This document shows positions 1 to 10,605 of a DNA stretch of 64,000 nucleotides, in pieces. The notes below the pieces were generated by a model that saw nothing but the letters and a program-made list of their open reading frames with translations, made no database searches and was not told where the DNA came from. Both the position numbers and the translations under genes were made by a program. Origin of the DNA: Amorphophallus konjac (lineage: Eukaryota > Streptophyta > Magnoliopsida > Alismatales > Araceae); the NCBI GenBank assembly GCA_022559845.1, contig CM040124.1, forward strand, positions 69,215,491 through 69,279,490. Direction: 5' to 3'. Numbering within the stretch: the first letter of the stretch is position 1; every line of letters starts with the position of its first letter.

Positions 1-20
1 CATACTTTTTCATCATCCCT

Positions 21-1578
21 TTACATGACAACACAATCGTTCATTTCATGGCCATGCATGCCACAATAGAAGCATTCAACATTCAATTTCATTTTTTGCC
101 CATTTTGAACTTTTTGAAACCCTTTTTGCATGATGGGTTTTGTATTGAGATTTTTCTTTTTCTCAAAGCCATTTTCAGAAATTTTCATTTGAGAAGTGGA
201 AGGAGGTGCTTTGGAAGTGCTGGGAATGTCAGATGCATGAACAAAAGAAGTTGTCATTTTGTGTTCAAAAGATTTTTTATTGAACGGGGTGTATCCAAGA
301 CCTTCCTTTTGAAAATTCACTTTAACACCCAACATCTTATCCAGATTTTCTTTCTCTTTGACAAATCTAGATAAGTCATCTTTCAACCTTTTCACCTATT
401 CTTCTAGACTAGAAATATGCAATTCAGCATTTGTGATTTCTTCTTCGCATGCAAGGATTTTATCACCATACAAATAGTTCTTTGATGTGAGTTTCTCATT
501 TTCTTGCATGATTTCCTTATTTTCATCATTTATAGCATGTAATTTTTTAGTCAATTTTTCAAGAACTATCTCAGTTTCATCGAACTTTGAGATCTTAACA
601 AGCAACTATTCATTCTCATGTTTCAACAATGAGATTTCTTTTTCAAACTTATCAAGACATTTCAATCTTCCCTCAAGTAAGGAATTCCGAATTAACATAG
701 CACCATTTTTCTTTTTAAGATCTTCATTTTCATCCATGATGCTTTTGCTATAAATTTCAGAATCAAGTAATTTCTCAAACAACTTATCATCATCAGAAAA
801 AGAAGCTAACTTATTTCTAAGACATTTTTCTGTTTCTTCAAGTAATGAAATCTCTGACAATAAGTGTTTGTTTTGATCAAGCAAATCATGATAATTGTTT
901 TCAATTACAAATGATGTATTAGATTTCCTAGCCATTTCAAACTCTTCAGTCATGCAGGAAATCTCATCTGAAAATAACTCAACTTTTGATTCAAGAGATT
1001 CATTTTGATCTTGTAGAGTTTCAATTTTGATTCCAAAGTTTTGCAGTTTTCACAAGGGGAATTAACATGCACATTTTCACATGAAGAATTAGCATCCCCA
1101 TTCTCATCATTTTTCTTTTTCAATCTCTTGATTTCAGATTTGTGTTTTTTACATCTGTCATGTAAATCGGCATATGCTAATTGCCAGTTTCAATTGAGAG
1201 TTCTTCAGAGTTAGAATTTACTTGACCTTCACTTTCTCCATGAGCCATCATGTATGTATCCTTTGTATCTTCTTCATACTTGCATGCCAGCTCATACCAA
1301 AGCTCCCTTACTGATTTGCACATTAGAAATCGTTAAATCACATCAGATTCTATGCTATTCTTTAAAATATTTAATGCAGTAACATTTATAGCATTTTTCT
1401 TGATGTGTTTTTCATTCCACTTGCTTTCATTTGCAGGGAGTTTATGTGGACCATTACATATCACTTTCCACAGTTCAGGTTCATAAACTCTAAGATAAAC
1501 ACACATGTCATTTCTCCAAGAAATTAAATTGTGACCATCAAAACGAGGAGGAAGATAAGACAAGCAGTATATAGACAT
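21..1578 (-). pseudogene. gag: Copia gag of element A (UBN2-type domain, coiled coil, CCHC knuckle)
   Basis: This is the nucleocapsid/capsid gene of the copia element, broken by stops and frameshifts. The start at 1578 is the first ATG after the primer site. It opens a UBN2/DUF4219-like region with the signature PPRFDGHNLISWRNDMCVYL, typical of plant copia gag. A stop follows at 1333; the reading then continues as SVRELWYELACKYEE, the expected next stretch of the domain. From about 1200 to 396 the translation is rich in Glu, Lys and Leu, a long coiled coil characteristic of SIRE/Maximus gag. It ends at about 33-75 with the zinc knuckle CFYCGMHGHEMNDC (CX2CX4HX4C), intact in sequence. Several TAA/TAG codons separate the blocks, so no full protein can be made. 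Confidence 0.8.
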
Positions 1579-1643
1579 GATGTTCAATGAAGCTCGTCGA
1601 GGGATCACTCTAAAGGTCGTTAGACCCAAGAAATTAGAGCTGT

Positions 1644-1655
1644 GCTCTGATACCA
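1644..1655 (-). other. Primer binding site of A (initiator tRNA-Met)
   Basis: On the minus strand the sequence is TGGTATCAGAGC, the standard plant initiator tRNA-Met primer site. It lies two bases after the LTR end at 1658. This fixes the orientation of A and shows that the LTR at 1658-4084 is its 5' LTR. Confidence 0.93.
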
Positions 1656-1910
1656 ATTGTTGGTCTCGGGTAGGCGAGCGGACAAGAAGGGGGGGTTGAA
1701 TTGTCCCCCACGCGATATGGCAAATTAAAAATTTCTTAGCGGAATTAATAAGTTTGATGAGATTGAAGGAAATAGACTAACAAAGTAATTTAAGTTCACT
1801 CAATCTCTCCGATCTCACACGGGCGACTAAACGGAGTAAGCAAGGAACACATAATCACACAATGTAAACCACAAGACAAAGGAGTTTTTAAGGTGGTTCG
1901 GGACCACGAT

Positions 1911-2255
1911 GGGCTCCATACGTCCACCCCTTACCAAACCGGTAAGGATTCACTCGCTGGATAAACCAGCAAGGGGAAGACTCCCCAACATGGAGCAAGG
2001 CTCTAACATATACGGGGATAAATCCCCAACACAGAGGCGACGCTCCAACAACACACACAGGACGACGCCTGCACACACACGGGGACGTGCCCCAACACAC
2101 ACACACACACGAAGATGATGTCTCCAACATGATCCGATGAACGGATCACAACACTCACACATACACGCTGCAGCAAATGCAACACAACGACACAGACGAT
2201 CGCGCGTAGGCGATCAAACACGACCGTATACATAGACGGTCACACACACAGAGTA
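1911..2255. repeat. Chain of short hairpins in R/U5 of LTR A
   Basis: Consecutive perfect or near-perfect inverted repeats lie almost end to end: CTTACCAAACCGGTAAG (1930), GCTGGATAAACCAGC (1956), GGGGAAGACTCCCC (1973), GAGCAAGGCTC (1993), GGGGATAAATCCCC (2014), GAGGCGACGCTC (2034), a GGGGACGTGCCCC unit near 2080, a GATCCGATGAACGGATC unit near 2130 and GACCGTATACATAGACGGTC near 2221. Loops are 3-8 nt. The same position in LTRs I and H also holds hairpin chains, with different stem sequences. An AC microsatellite lies at about 2093-2111. Confidence 0.8.
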
Positions 2256-2610
2256 TGCTTTCAGAAATTAAACAAATGTTCAAAGCAAGCTCAAATCAAT
2301 GTGAAATACATGATAAACATCACAACCAAGTGAAAATGAGATGAAGAAAATATCCCCCTTTGGTTTCCACAATGAAAGGAGGATGTCGCTTGACAACTCG
2401 GATCGGATGATGATAATTTCTGCGTCCTCTTGTTCCTCTCGTCGATCCGCTCCTTTTCTTCTTCTTCCACGAAGCCCGGAGATGCATGGACGTAGATCAA
2501 ATCCACCTTGCAAGATCTTCTTTTCTTCTCCTTGGCCTTCTTCTCCTACACGATAGAAAGTAAGCTCATTAGGGTATGTTTCTTCTCAAATTCGTAGCTC
2601 TCACTTAAGC

Positions 2611-2618
2611 ATATATAG
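2611..2618 (-). promoter_or_regulatory. TATA box of LTR A
   Basis: Minus-strand CTATATATGC lies between the U3 motif cluster and the hairpin-rich leader. It is the best candidate for the LTR promoter core. Equivalent boxes occur at the matching position in LTRs I, H and J. Confidence 0.6.
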
Positions 2619-2767
2619 AAGACACCAAGAGACCAACATAACCCTTCTAGAATCCTCTAAAAAGACCCTAATATGACTCCTAAGAACCTAGGGGCAAAAG
2701 GGTAAAGGTTGGAGCACAAATGGGTTAGGTTTAGTAGGTTTTCGGATACACATTTTTAGGTTTACGC

Positions 2768-2880
2768 CGCGAACGGTTGACCGGAACCTTGGGTGGTTGA
2801 CCGGAATTTTACAGATTGAAAACTCCCCATCCCTAGGAATTCTGGTCGACCGAAGCCCTATGGGCGGTCGATCGAAATCT
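2768..2880. repeat. GGTYGACCG motif cluster in U3 of LTR A
   Basis: Four copies of a short dyad lie within about 110 bp: CGGTTGACCGGAA, TGGTTGACCGGAA, TGGTCGACCGAA and CGGTCGATCGAA. They lie just upstream of the LTR TATA box (on the minus strand), the same position occupied by other motif arrays in the other LTR families of this window. Confidence 0.7.
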
Positions 2881-4084
2881 AGGTTTTCCTAGATTTGCAG
2901 AATGCAGCCCCTTAACACATTGCACCCCATTCAAAACATTGTGGCATCAAGTCCTTTGATCATTGAAAGTTTATACAAAGTATTTAACCTGCAAAACCAT
3001 AAGAAAAATGATTAGAACTTTAGCTCAATAATCAATATGATAAATGTATGAAATGCATACATGAAAGCCCATGTTCAAGGTGCATACGAACACTTGGAAA
3101 GCATGATCATCCTAAACTTAGGATCAAGTTCATATATCAATTCCTTTATACAATGTGATAACATCATGAACCCAAATTTTATATATATAATGAGAGAGTA
3201 TGATTCAATTAATCTCTGTCAAGATTTGCATGAGGAATCTATAAGATGCATCCAACTCAACAATCCTTTGAAGAGCATGCATGAAGTACATTCATCAACC
3301 TTAAGAACTCACTGAGGAGATATGCATGCTAACTTAATCAAAACAAGATTTTTAACTTCTCATGAAGGATATGCATGGAAATCATTCAAGGTCTTACAAA
3401 AGGCCCATGAAACCTTCATTACATAAAAGCCATTCTCCACAACCCCATGAGACAGAAAAAGTGAGACAATATTACCATGCATCCATGTGATGTTTAAGTG
3501 TGATCCAACCATTTCTTTCCTGCAAATAACACAATGGAGCCATGTTAGTGTTGAATTGATAATCAATCATTGCAACCATTTATCACTATATGCTCATTTC
3601 AACATGACCAAGAATCCATATAATGAGAGAACATCAATAAAATTACATTCATCAAATTTCAAGTGAATAGATTGAGGATGTTGCAAGTCCAGAAACCTCA
3701 TGTGGAAAATACATGAAAATACTCAATCAAGATTTTGAAAAGCCCTTTGATGAAATGCTTAAAACATAGAAAGAGTCAACGTAAAGCAACGAGAGAGTTA
3801 ACTCCCTTTGTAAAAAAGAACTTCATTGATGGACTCTTTTGAGTTCCAAGCTGATTTTGATCCTACAAGCTAAGATAAACATAGCGTGAGTTCTTTAAAG
3901 GGACAATCATTCATATGACTTCCAAGTGAGAATCTTGAAGTCATCTGTTAGCTCATCAACCAAGATGCATACATGTTGCTCAATGAAACACACACAGGCA
4001 TGCTCAATGATGCACATCGCCACAAGCACAATCGTTTTGTTATCATTAAAACTAAACATCAAACATCAACTAGGAGATGCAACA

Positions 4085-4549
4085 ATCTCCCGCAACACAC
4101 TTCACTCTCGTGCATCTACAGATCATACATGTAAATAACAAGCTTAAATAACCCCACAGTCAATCAATTTTTGTTCATGACAAAAGGGGGAGACTAATGC
4201 TCTTTAGCATAACATTAGCATATAGTTCAGTTTCGCTACAGTCTGTGCGGTTAGATTGGTCATATATTCTGCATATAGTTTAAAAATTGAGCATTTGCAT
4301 ATATTTCAAACATCTTGCATATTACACATCAAATTCCATCTTTTTGCTTTATGTTTATGATTCACACACCTTCCTTTCATGGTAGGTGTATTGCTGGGTT
4401 CGTGTGCCAATGTCTTTATATTTTTGTCTCATTCATTTTTGATTTGTCACATATATTCCTCTAGTCCCCCACTTTTTGATAATGTCAAAGGGGGAGAGAG
4501 TTTTGAGGAGGTGGCCACAATATTTTGTCATCATCAAAAAGGGGGAGAT
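4085..4549 (+). other. J internal 3' region with three polypurine tracts
   Basis: Three AAAAGGGGGAGA-like tracts occur: at 4182-4194 (ACAAAAGGGGGAGA), at 4486-4500 (TCAAAGGGGGAGAGA) and at 4536-4548 (AAAAAGGGGGAGA). The last abuts the LTR start TGTTGGG at 4550 and is the likely functional plus-strand primer. Each is preceded by a similar phrase (TGTTCATGAC, TGATAATGTC, TGTCATCATC), so the tracts look like duplicated copies of one unit, a pattern seen in SIRE-type elements. Confidence 0.75.
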
Positions 4550-5788
4550 TGTTGGGTTCGTTGCACTCCCTCTTTATCTTTAATAATGGTTTTGATGATA
4601 ACAAAATATTGTGTACATTGCATGTGTGTAAAATGAGCTTATATGTTGATATCTTATTTTTCAGGTTGCTTTACAAAATTGAATTGCATGGGTTTTTCAT
4701 GTGTATATTTTCACTAGCTAATGTAATATTGTTCATGAGACTTTAGAGCTTACATGTGGAAATTATGTTTTTCAGTGGGTTAACCAGGCCTTCATTGTAC
4801 TCCATGCATATACTTCATAAGGATGGCCTTGTTTTAATGTGTCAACTAAGTGTCGACACTAGGTGTCGACACTTCTTCTGCTACGATTTCTATATGGAGG
4901 GTGGCTTATGCATCTTGATATTTTGGCTTCCAAATTTTCATAGGCCTAACCCATTCCGCGAGTTCATGATTGATTGTGGTGAAATTTGAGTGAATGGCTC
5001 TCTCATTTTGTTTAAATGGATGGCTTACTGAACTTGAGCTTTGAATAAGGTAAATTGTTCTTTTACTGGTTTTTTGAATGGTTTGCATGGATGGCTTTTC
5101 AGGGTTATATTCATTTGAGATACTCACAACAACTTTGTTGAATGTTGGTTTGAATGTTTATATGATTGTTTAGTTGGATGGTAAATTGGTTTGAATTATT
5201 CTTACATTTAGCATGGTGGCAAGGTAATCATTCCTTTCACTTGCATTGATCAATGGATGTCAAAATGTATTTGTGCTTAGTGCCGGTACATTAATGCTCT
5301 CACATTCTTGGGTGCATATCATTGTATAACTATTGAATGTGACTCATGGTCCCATGAATGGGTTTGAAGTATTTTTGATGAACTGGGTTTTCAAGTGTCC
5401 TTCATGCATGATTTTCATGATAGTCTTATAGTAGCATCTTGCTCTTTTAGCTTCCCACGTTTCTTAATGAAACCAGATTGAAAGATGTTTTTAAGACCCT
5501 CTAATGCATGCCATTTGATTGGTAAAATAAGTTTTTCAATAGTGCTTTCAGTGGTTTACAACTTGCTTAAGGCTGCCTTGGGCAGACAGGCCAAGACAAC
5601 AAGTGTCGACACCAGGTGTTGACACTTGGCTGCAAAGGTTCTGCGCCCACAAGCAAGTGTCGACACTTTATTCAAGGCATGCTATTTTTGTGATAATAGG
5701 AGCAAGTGTCGACACATGGTGTCGACACTTTATGGCAAGTCTTCTGTTTGCAGCAGGTCCACGACCAAGTGTCGACACCATGTGTCGA
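4550..5788 (+). repeat. 3' LTR of J, first piece (U3)
   Basis: It begins TGTTGGGTTCG directly after the polypurine tract, followed by TTTTGATGATAACAAA, the block shared with LTRs A and I. It is AT-rich with no coding potential and contains the GTGTCGACAC dyads. It stops at 5788 where B is inserted and resumes at 26875 (first copy of the duplicated GTCGA is 5784-5788). Confidence 0.85.
4848..5788. repeat. AAGTGTCGACAC inverted pairs in J U3
   Basis: The 8-bp palindrome TGTCGACA recurs, mostly as head-to-head pairs AAGTGTCGACAC-N3-GTGTCGACACTT: 4848-4874, 5601-5627 (one mismatch), 5704-5730 and 5767-5788 (right arm cut by B and completed at 26875). A single copy lies at 5655-5668, and another pair lies past B at 26930-26958. 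Spacing is irregular, from about 40 to 700 bp. Confidence 0.9.
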
Positions 5789-6029
5789 TGTTGACACCCA
5801 TTTATTGCCTATGAGTTGAGTCATTCCTCTTACCATCATTTGTTGATGCCTCGAGTTGTCCATTACTCATTGGGCTATTTTCAGACATGTCTTTGGGCTT
5901 GTTTTATGGGTATCTCCCTCCCTGGCTGAGTTTGCTCTCGGATTCAGGCTTAATGGGCCTCGATTTCGCTTGGTTTTGGGTTAAATGGACTCATTTATCC
6001 CATTTTATCAATTTTAAATGTCCAAGCTT

Positions 6030-6480
6030 TACACGGTCTATCGACTGGCCATTCAGTGAATGCGCGGTCTTCTTTGAACTGTTTAATTATTTATTAGATA
6101 TTTATTTGATTTTCTGAATTTCCACCGACAAGCCTTTGCACGGTCGTGGTTCAACCGTTTACAGACTTTGAACGGCTTGACGTTAGACCATCCAACTCCA
6201 AGAGTCCACATCCGGTTAGTTTTTCAGATAATTATCTATTTACCCTATTTTTTTGGATTTATCACCGACACGTGTACACGGCCTAGCATTAGACCGTTCT
6301 ATTCACTGAGTGCTCTAGCAGTAGACCGGTTTATCCGAAAGAGTCCAACGCCGTGATGGCCGGTCAGTTCGGTGGATAATTGGATAATTTCAAATTTTTA
6401 TTTATTTATCACCGACAGCATTGGACGGTCTAGCATTGGATAGTGTAATTGTCTGGGCGGCCTATCGCGCGACCGTTTAC
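6030..6480. repeat. ACGGTC..GACCGT dyads in U3 of LTR B
   Basis: Units such as CGGTCTTCTTTGAACTG, ACGGTCGTGGTTCAACCGT, ACGGCTTGACGTTAGACC and CGGTCTAGCATTGG recur every 20-50 bp upstream of the TATA box. Each is a 5-6 bp stem around a 5-12 nt loop, some decayed. The same dyad is scattered through the leader and 3' noncoding DNA of B and through C. Confidence 0.8.
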
Positions 6481-6691
6481 ATGCTCGAAACCTGTGGATT
6501 ATGTGGGTTTTCTCTCCCCATCCGTGGTTAATTCTCCACCTTCCTTAGCCATTTTCTCCGCGACTTCTCAACCAAATGGGGTGCCGTTTGATCCTGGTGG
6601 AAGATAAAAGGTTTATCTACGAATTTTGTTGTATCATCTCGGATTAATTTTCATTGGAAAATCCAATTTCGAGATTGGACTTTGAGGACTA

Positions 6692-6699
6692 TATAAATA
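6692..6699 (+). promoter_or_regulatory. TATA box of 5' LTR B
   Basis: GGACTATATAAATAGTG is a strong plant TATA box. C has GGCCTATAAATAGAAC at the matching position (29260). The 3' LTR of B has lost this segment by deletion. Confidence 0.8.
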
Positions 6700-7576
6700 G
6701 TGTTTGTAGTCCAAGCTTGAAAGGGAGGAGATCCAACGTCGACGGCGAAGCTCTGCCGAACTTTTGAGCGAACTGTAGCCAAGGAGGGAGGCTTTCTACA
6801 TCCTCCTACGCCTCCGATTCAAGGGAGTAGTCATTTGATTTGAGTTTTAGTCACGATGTTTACTCTTTAGTTCATTGATTACATGCTTGTTTTTCCCCAT
6901 TTCTTCCCACGTTTTTGCATTGTTCCACATCATTTCACACCCTCCCATTTGTTTGTGACGCCCTATAGGGGTTTAAAAACCTCCCAAGTATCGCCCCTTC
7001 CAAGTCATTATGTCGATTTTCCATTTCGTTCTATAGTTACTACACGTTTTAGGGCTAATTTGGGTGTTGTTTACTTATCTTTCACGTTGTTTTACAGGTC
7101 AGCATCAGCATAGCACGAGACCCATCCCCTCTAGCCGGTCGGAAGGGGTGGAGGATCAAATCCAACAACTTTGAAGTCTGGCGCTTTGGACAGTCATCTT
7201 CCATCCGTTTGCAGATAAGAGCGGTCCTCTGAGAGCCGTTTAGATCCTGTAAGCGGTTGTTTTGGAACTGTGTTGTCGCCAGATCAGTCTTCGTCTCGCT
7301 TCCTTCTTCGGCGCTATGAGCGGTCTATCGAGAGACCATTCCATCCACTGAGCAGTTTTTCCAGGATCGGCTATACCTGTCAATGCTAAACTTCGTGCGA
7401 GTGCTTTCTCCCTCTTTCCAAGGTACGTCTTACCACCTGGTACCCGTGTCTTGGTGGCGATCACGATCACACACACTTCACCTCCCTTTCTTTCTTTCCT
7501 TCGTTTTGTTTGTCTTTACATTTCTGATTTAGAAAAGGCAAGGTAAGAAGGAGAACGGTGGGAAAACATGTCAACA

Positions 7577-8819
7577 ACCCATTTTTTGGCGATCACGGTG
7601 GGACCCCTAGTGCTCATCGTGCTATTGTTTTGCTGATCTGTGTTTTATGTTTGGTTAGGGTTTTTTGTTTGAGTTGTTTCAGGTTGTTATTTCATCCACT
7701 GGCGTTTCTGTCCTTGGAGGTGTACGCGGTTCTCCCGGGGCCGCTCACGTCTCTCTGTAGTCTGGTGATAGACCGTTTTGTCCCAGTCTCAGCTTCAGCG
7801 GTCCTCTCTGGACCGTGTATTTTCCTCCACGGTCTTCCAATAGACCGTGCTCGTCTGCTAGCTCAAGTGCGTTACTGCCTTGCATACACTTGTAGGTTTA
7901 TTGATTCTCTGCGGTCTGTTTAGGGCCGTTCTGTAAGTCGCACGGTCGTTCGATTGACTGTTCCGTCAAGTATGGTTCTCCTCATCCATTTCAGTTCTGT
8001 GTCTTTACTATTTGTTGTCTATTATTACTCCCTGTCACTGCACGGTCCTTCCTAGGCCGTCTACCTCCCTGAGCGATCTCCTATTAGACCGTGTTTTATT
8101 GCTACAGTGCACTCGAGATTATCAATTTGATTGTTATTCCATATTATTTCATACTTGATTGGTGCTGTTCTGATCTCCCCTGTTTGTCACTTCATTTTTG
8201 CATGATCAGTGTTTCATTTGATTGATCTTCGTTTGTTAGATTTAGATTAGATTTTACATGCACTCTGGTGCGCATAGGATTCATTCATACTTTTCCATAC
8301 TAGTTGCATTCCTACCTTAGTAGGGGATCCTCTCGTCTTCATATTCCTTGGAGCCGACTAGGTGACCTTACCCGGGACCTCCGTAAGCCCCAGTGAGCCG
8401 TGGATTCCCACACAGACGCTGGGCAGGTTGTACCTTACCCCACCAGTCTAGGGTTGCATCCGTGAGAGAGAGAGTCTCTTTAGAAGTCAGCCAAGTCTTC
8501 CATTCCACCCTTGTTAGGCACCTTGTGGTTGTGAGAATTGTCATTTTGATTAATCCACTAAGGTTCTAAAAGGGAGAACTCCTAAAACTTGCCGTGCATC
8601 ATTTTAACTTGGTTGGTCAATTGATTGCCTCTTCTCTCCTCTCTCTCTCTCTCTGTGTGCATTTGATTGATTGTTTGGTTGTTTAGAAGGTCGTTAGGTT
8701 TGTTCTTTGGTGTCGGTGGTTGTTGCATGTGGAGTTGCTTCATACCCTCAGGATCTTCTCCTAGGGGCAGCTCTCACTTCTATTCCTATTTCAATCCTTT
8801 GCACGATTCATCACCCACC
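7577..8819 (+). other. B leader: primer site, dyad array and conserved block
   Basis: The primer site TGGCGATCACGGTGGGA is at 7587-7603, ten bases after the LTR end. The identical 17-mer is found in C (30152) and D (36409); I cannot name the tRNA with certainty. ACGGTC..GACCGT dyads lie at about 7740-8100, e.g. ACGGTCTTCCAATAGACCGT at 7829-7848. A block at 8371-8441 (around GTGGATTCCC, GACGCTGGGCAGGTTGTACC) is conserved in C and D. A CT microsatellite lies at about 8634-8656. No gene is seen. Confidence 0.8.
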
Positions 8820-10605
8820 ATGTCGTCCTATAATTTCTCTCACTCCCATGAGGACTCTCTCCCTCAGGGACTTTTGGAGGACCCTCCTAGGGTCGCCCAT
8901 GTGCAGGGGAGAGAGGGAACCGCCCCTCCTCTCCCAACCATTGTTGTTGAGGGTGCTCAACCCTCCCTTTCTAATTCCTCTTCCCAGAATTTGGCCAATC
9001 AAATTCTTCACATGATGGCCAAGCTTGATCCGACTCAGCTTCATCTCATTCGGAAAGCTCTGCAGGGGCCGAATGCCCCGTCTTCACATCATGGCATGGC
9101 TACTGCCGCCATTTCATCTCCTATTATTGGGTCAGGGGCTGTCTCTGCTGCGCCCACGATCTCACTCCGATTCACCCTCGGACCCTCCGATTCTCTGGCA
9201 TGGAGATGGGCCAAGCCTCTACCTCAGCCCAACAGCCTCTTGACAGGGAGAAGACTCAGATCCCCTTGACTTCTTATTCTGATCCATACACCACTGTTTC
9301 TTCAGCGCCGTAGGTCCTTGTGGCCCCGGCTGATTTTATCCATCTGCAACCAGTGGCCGCCCAGTTGGCTCACGTAGATATGGGCCCTTCCTTGGCCCAT
9401 TATCCATCTTATGGGCTTACCCCCTCATCAGTTTATCCATCAGCTCTGTATGATGGCTCTGTTCTTCCTACCGTATCTCCTCCTTCCCGGGAATGGGAAC
9501 TTCTCGATAAATGGGCTGCCATGCAGCAGAAAATTGACCTCCTCCATAAGCGGGTCGGCCCGCAGTCTCTTGCTGATGTCCCTATTCCTAACTTCTGGGA
9601 CATTCGCTTCCCACCTCAGTCGGAGCTCCCCACATACCGTAAGTACGACGGGAACGGCAACCCGTTCATTGACATAAGGGAGTTTCTGTATGAATCGGCG
9701 CAGTTCCAGCATGACGATCACCTCATGGCGTATCTCTTCCGCTGGTCATTGGATGGGGTCACCCTAGAATGGATCTATACCTTGCCTTTGGAAGAGGTAA
9801 AAAGTTTCAAGATTGTCAAAGAGATGTTCATAACGAGATTCCAAGATCGGGTGGGCCCGGAGTATTCTTTCACTGACTTAGTAGCAGAGAAGATGAAGCC
9901 AGACGAAGAATTTGCAACTTATGTAGATAGATGGAGGCAGATGGCCTCACGTGTGCCGGGGCAGATCCTGGAAGAAGAAAAAGTAAAATTGTTGATTTTG
10001 AATGCAACACCTACGTTCCGGAATATTTTGGCAATGAACGATATATCGAATATGCACCAGTTGTACAGTCGAGCCCAGTTTATACAAACCCAGTTCAAAG
10101 ACTCCCCCATCCATTCCTTGTTTGAGGCCCAGAAATCCAAGACCACAAGAAAATCCCAGGGCCTTGTTACTGAGGGAGTTCAAACCAACGAGCAGGTGCA
10201 GGCTGTTCAATTCCCCAACCAGTCTGCTTCACCCCGTTTCCAACAACCTCCACGCAACCCCCAGTTCTCCACTCCACAAGCTTCCCGACCCCCTTTCCAA
10301 GCTCCCCAACAGCCACAACAACCACCACCACCACCACCACAACAGCCTCAGCAGCCACCCCAATACCACAATGTCCCTCCTCCTGCTGGTTATGGGCCTG
10401 CTCGACCGGGCCCGAAAAGAGCCCATTATCCTCCACTCCCTGAAACTTTGTCGGACATATTTTTGGCCTTGATGTACACTGGTGACATACAGCTCCTACC
10501 GGATCGTCAGAACTAGAACCCGACCGCCGATCAGTCAAGATATTGCATATATCATCAGCAGCCCTGGCACACTATAGACAGATGCTTTCAGTTCTGAGAC
10601 TTAGT
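8820..10605 (+). pseudogene. gag: Tat gag of B (capsid core and CHHC knuckle), broken
   Basis: This is the structural gag protein gene. The start ATG at 8820 sits in CCACCATG and opens MSSYNFSHSHEDSLPQGLL, matched in C at 31497. A one-base deletion near 9150 relative to C shifts the frame. The capsid core (about 9600-10100) has FRWSLDGVTLEWIYTLPLEE, the RFQDRVGPEYSFTDLVAEKM helix region and WRQMASRVPGQ, a retrotransposon gag domain. A Pro/Gln-rich linker follows. A TAG at 10514 replaces TGG of C, just before the knuckle YCIYHQQPWHTIDRC (10544-10585), where Gly of the C copy is Trp. Usual Tat gag length is similar (about 600 residues). The protein cannot be made intact. Confidence 0.85.

Larger units (their letters stand above)
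1..4084 (-). mobile_element. Element A: 5' part of a SIRE/Maximus-like Ty1/copia retrotransposon
   Basis: A minus-strand element runs off the left edge of the window. Its 5' LTR lies at 1658-4084, its tRNA-Met primer site at 1644-1655 and its gag at 21-1578. The LTR begins TGTTG and carries the TTTTGATGATAACAAA-like block near its start, which is also found in LTRs J and I, so the three are related. A appears to sit inside the 3' internal region of J, which resumes at 4085. The five bases after the LTR (ATCTC) would be one copy of the target duplication; the other lies outside the window. Pol is not visible here. Confidence 0.85.
1658..4084 (-). repeat. 5' LTR of element A (about 2.4 kb)
   Basis: The LTR is bounded by TGTTG and CAACA when read on the minus strand, with the primer site directly after it. 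Near its start it has TTTAATGATAACAAAACG, close to the start of LTR J (4550) and to the end-inverted start of LTR I. Its U3 holds a cluster of GGTYGACCG motifs and a TATA box, and R/U5 holds a chain of small hairpins. About 1.5 kb of it (2580-4084) is otherwise AT-rich without recognisable coding potential. The length of 2.4 kb agrees with that inferred for J and with 2.27 kb for I. Confidence 0.8.
5789..7576 (+). repeat. 5' LTR of B (1788 bp)
   Basis: It runs from TGTTGACACC to TGTCAACA, a good terminal inverted pair. It contains a TATA box at 6692 and several ACGGTC/GACCGT dyads upstream of it. A short similar stretch about Lys/Phe-rich translation has no meaning; I see no gene inside. The matching 3' copy at 25595 lacks about 480 bp of it and about 16 bp near the start. 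Confidence 0.93.

Noticed and set aside
10167..10538. Minus-strand reading frame rich in Val/Trp opposite the gag linker
   Set aside because: It is the complement of the CAA/CCA repeat of B gag; low complexity only.
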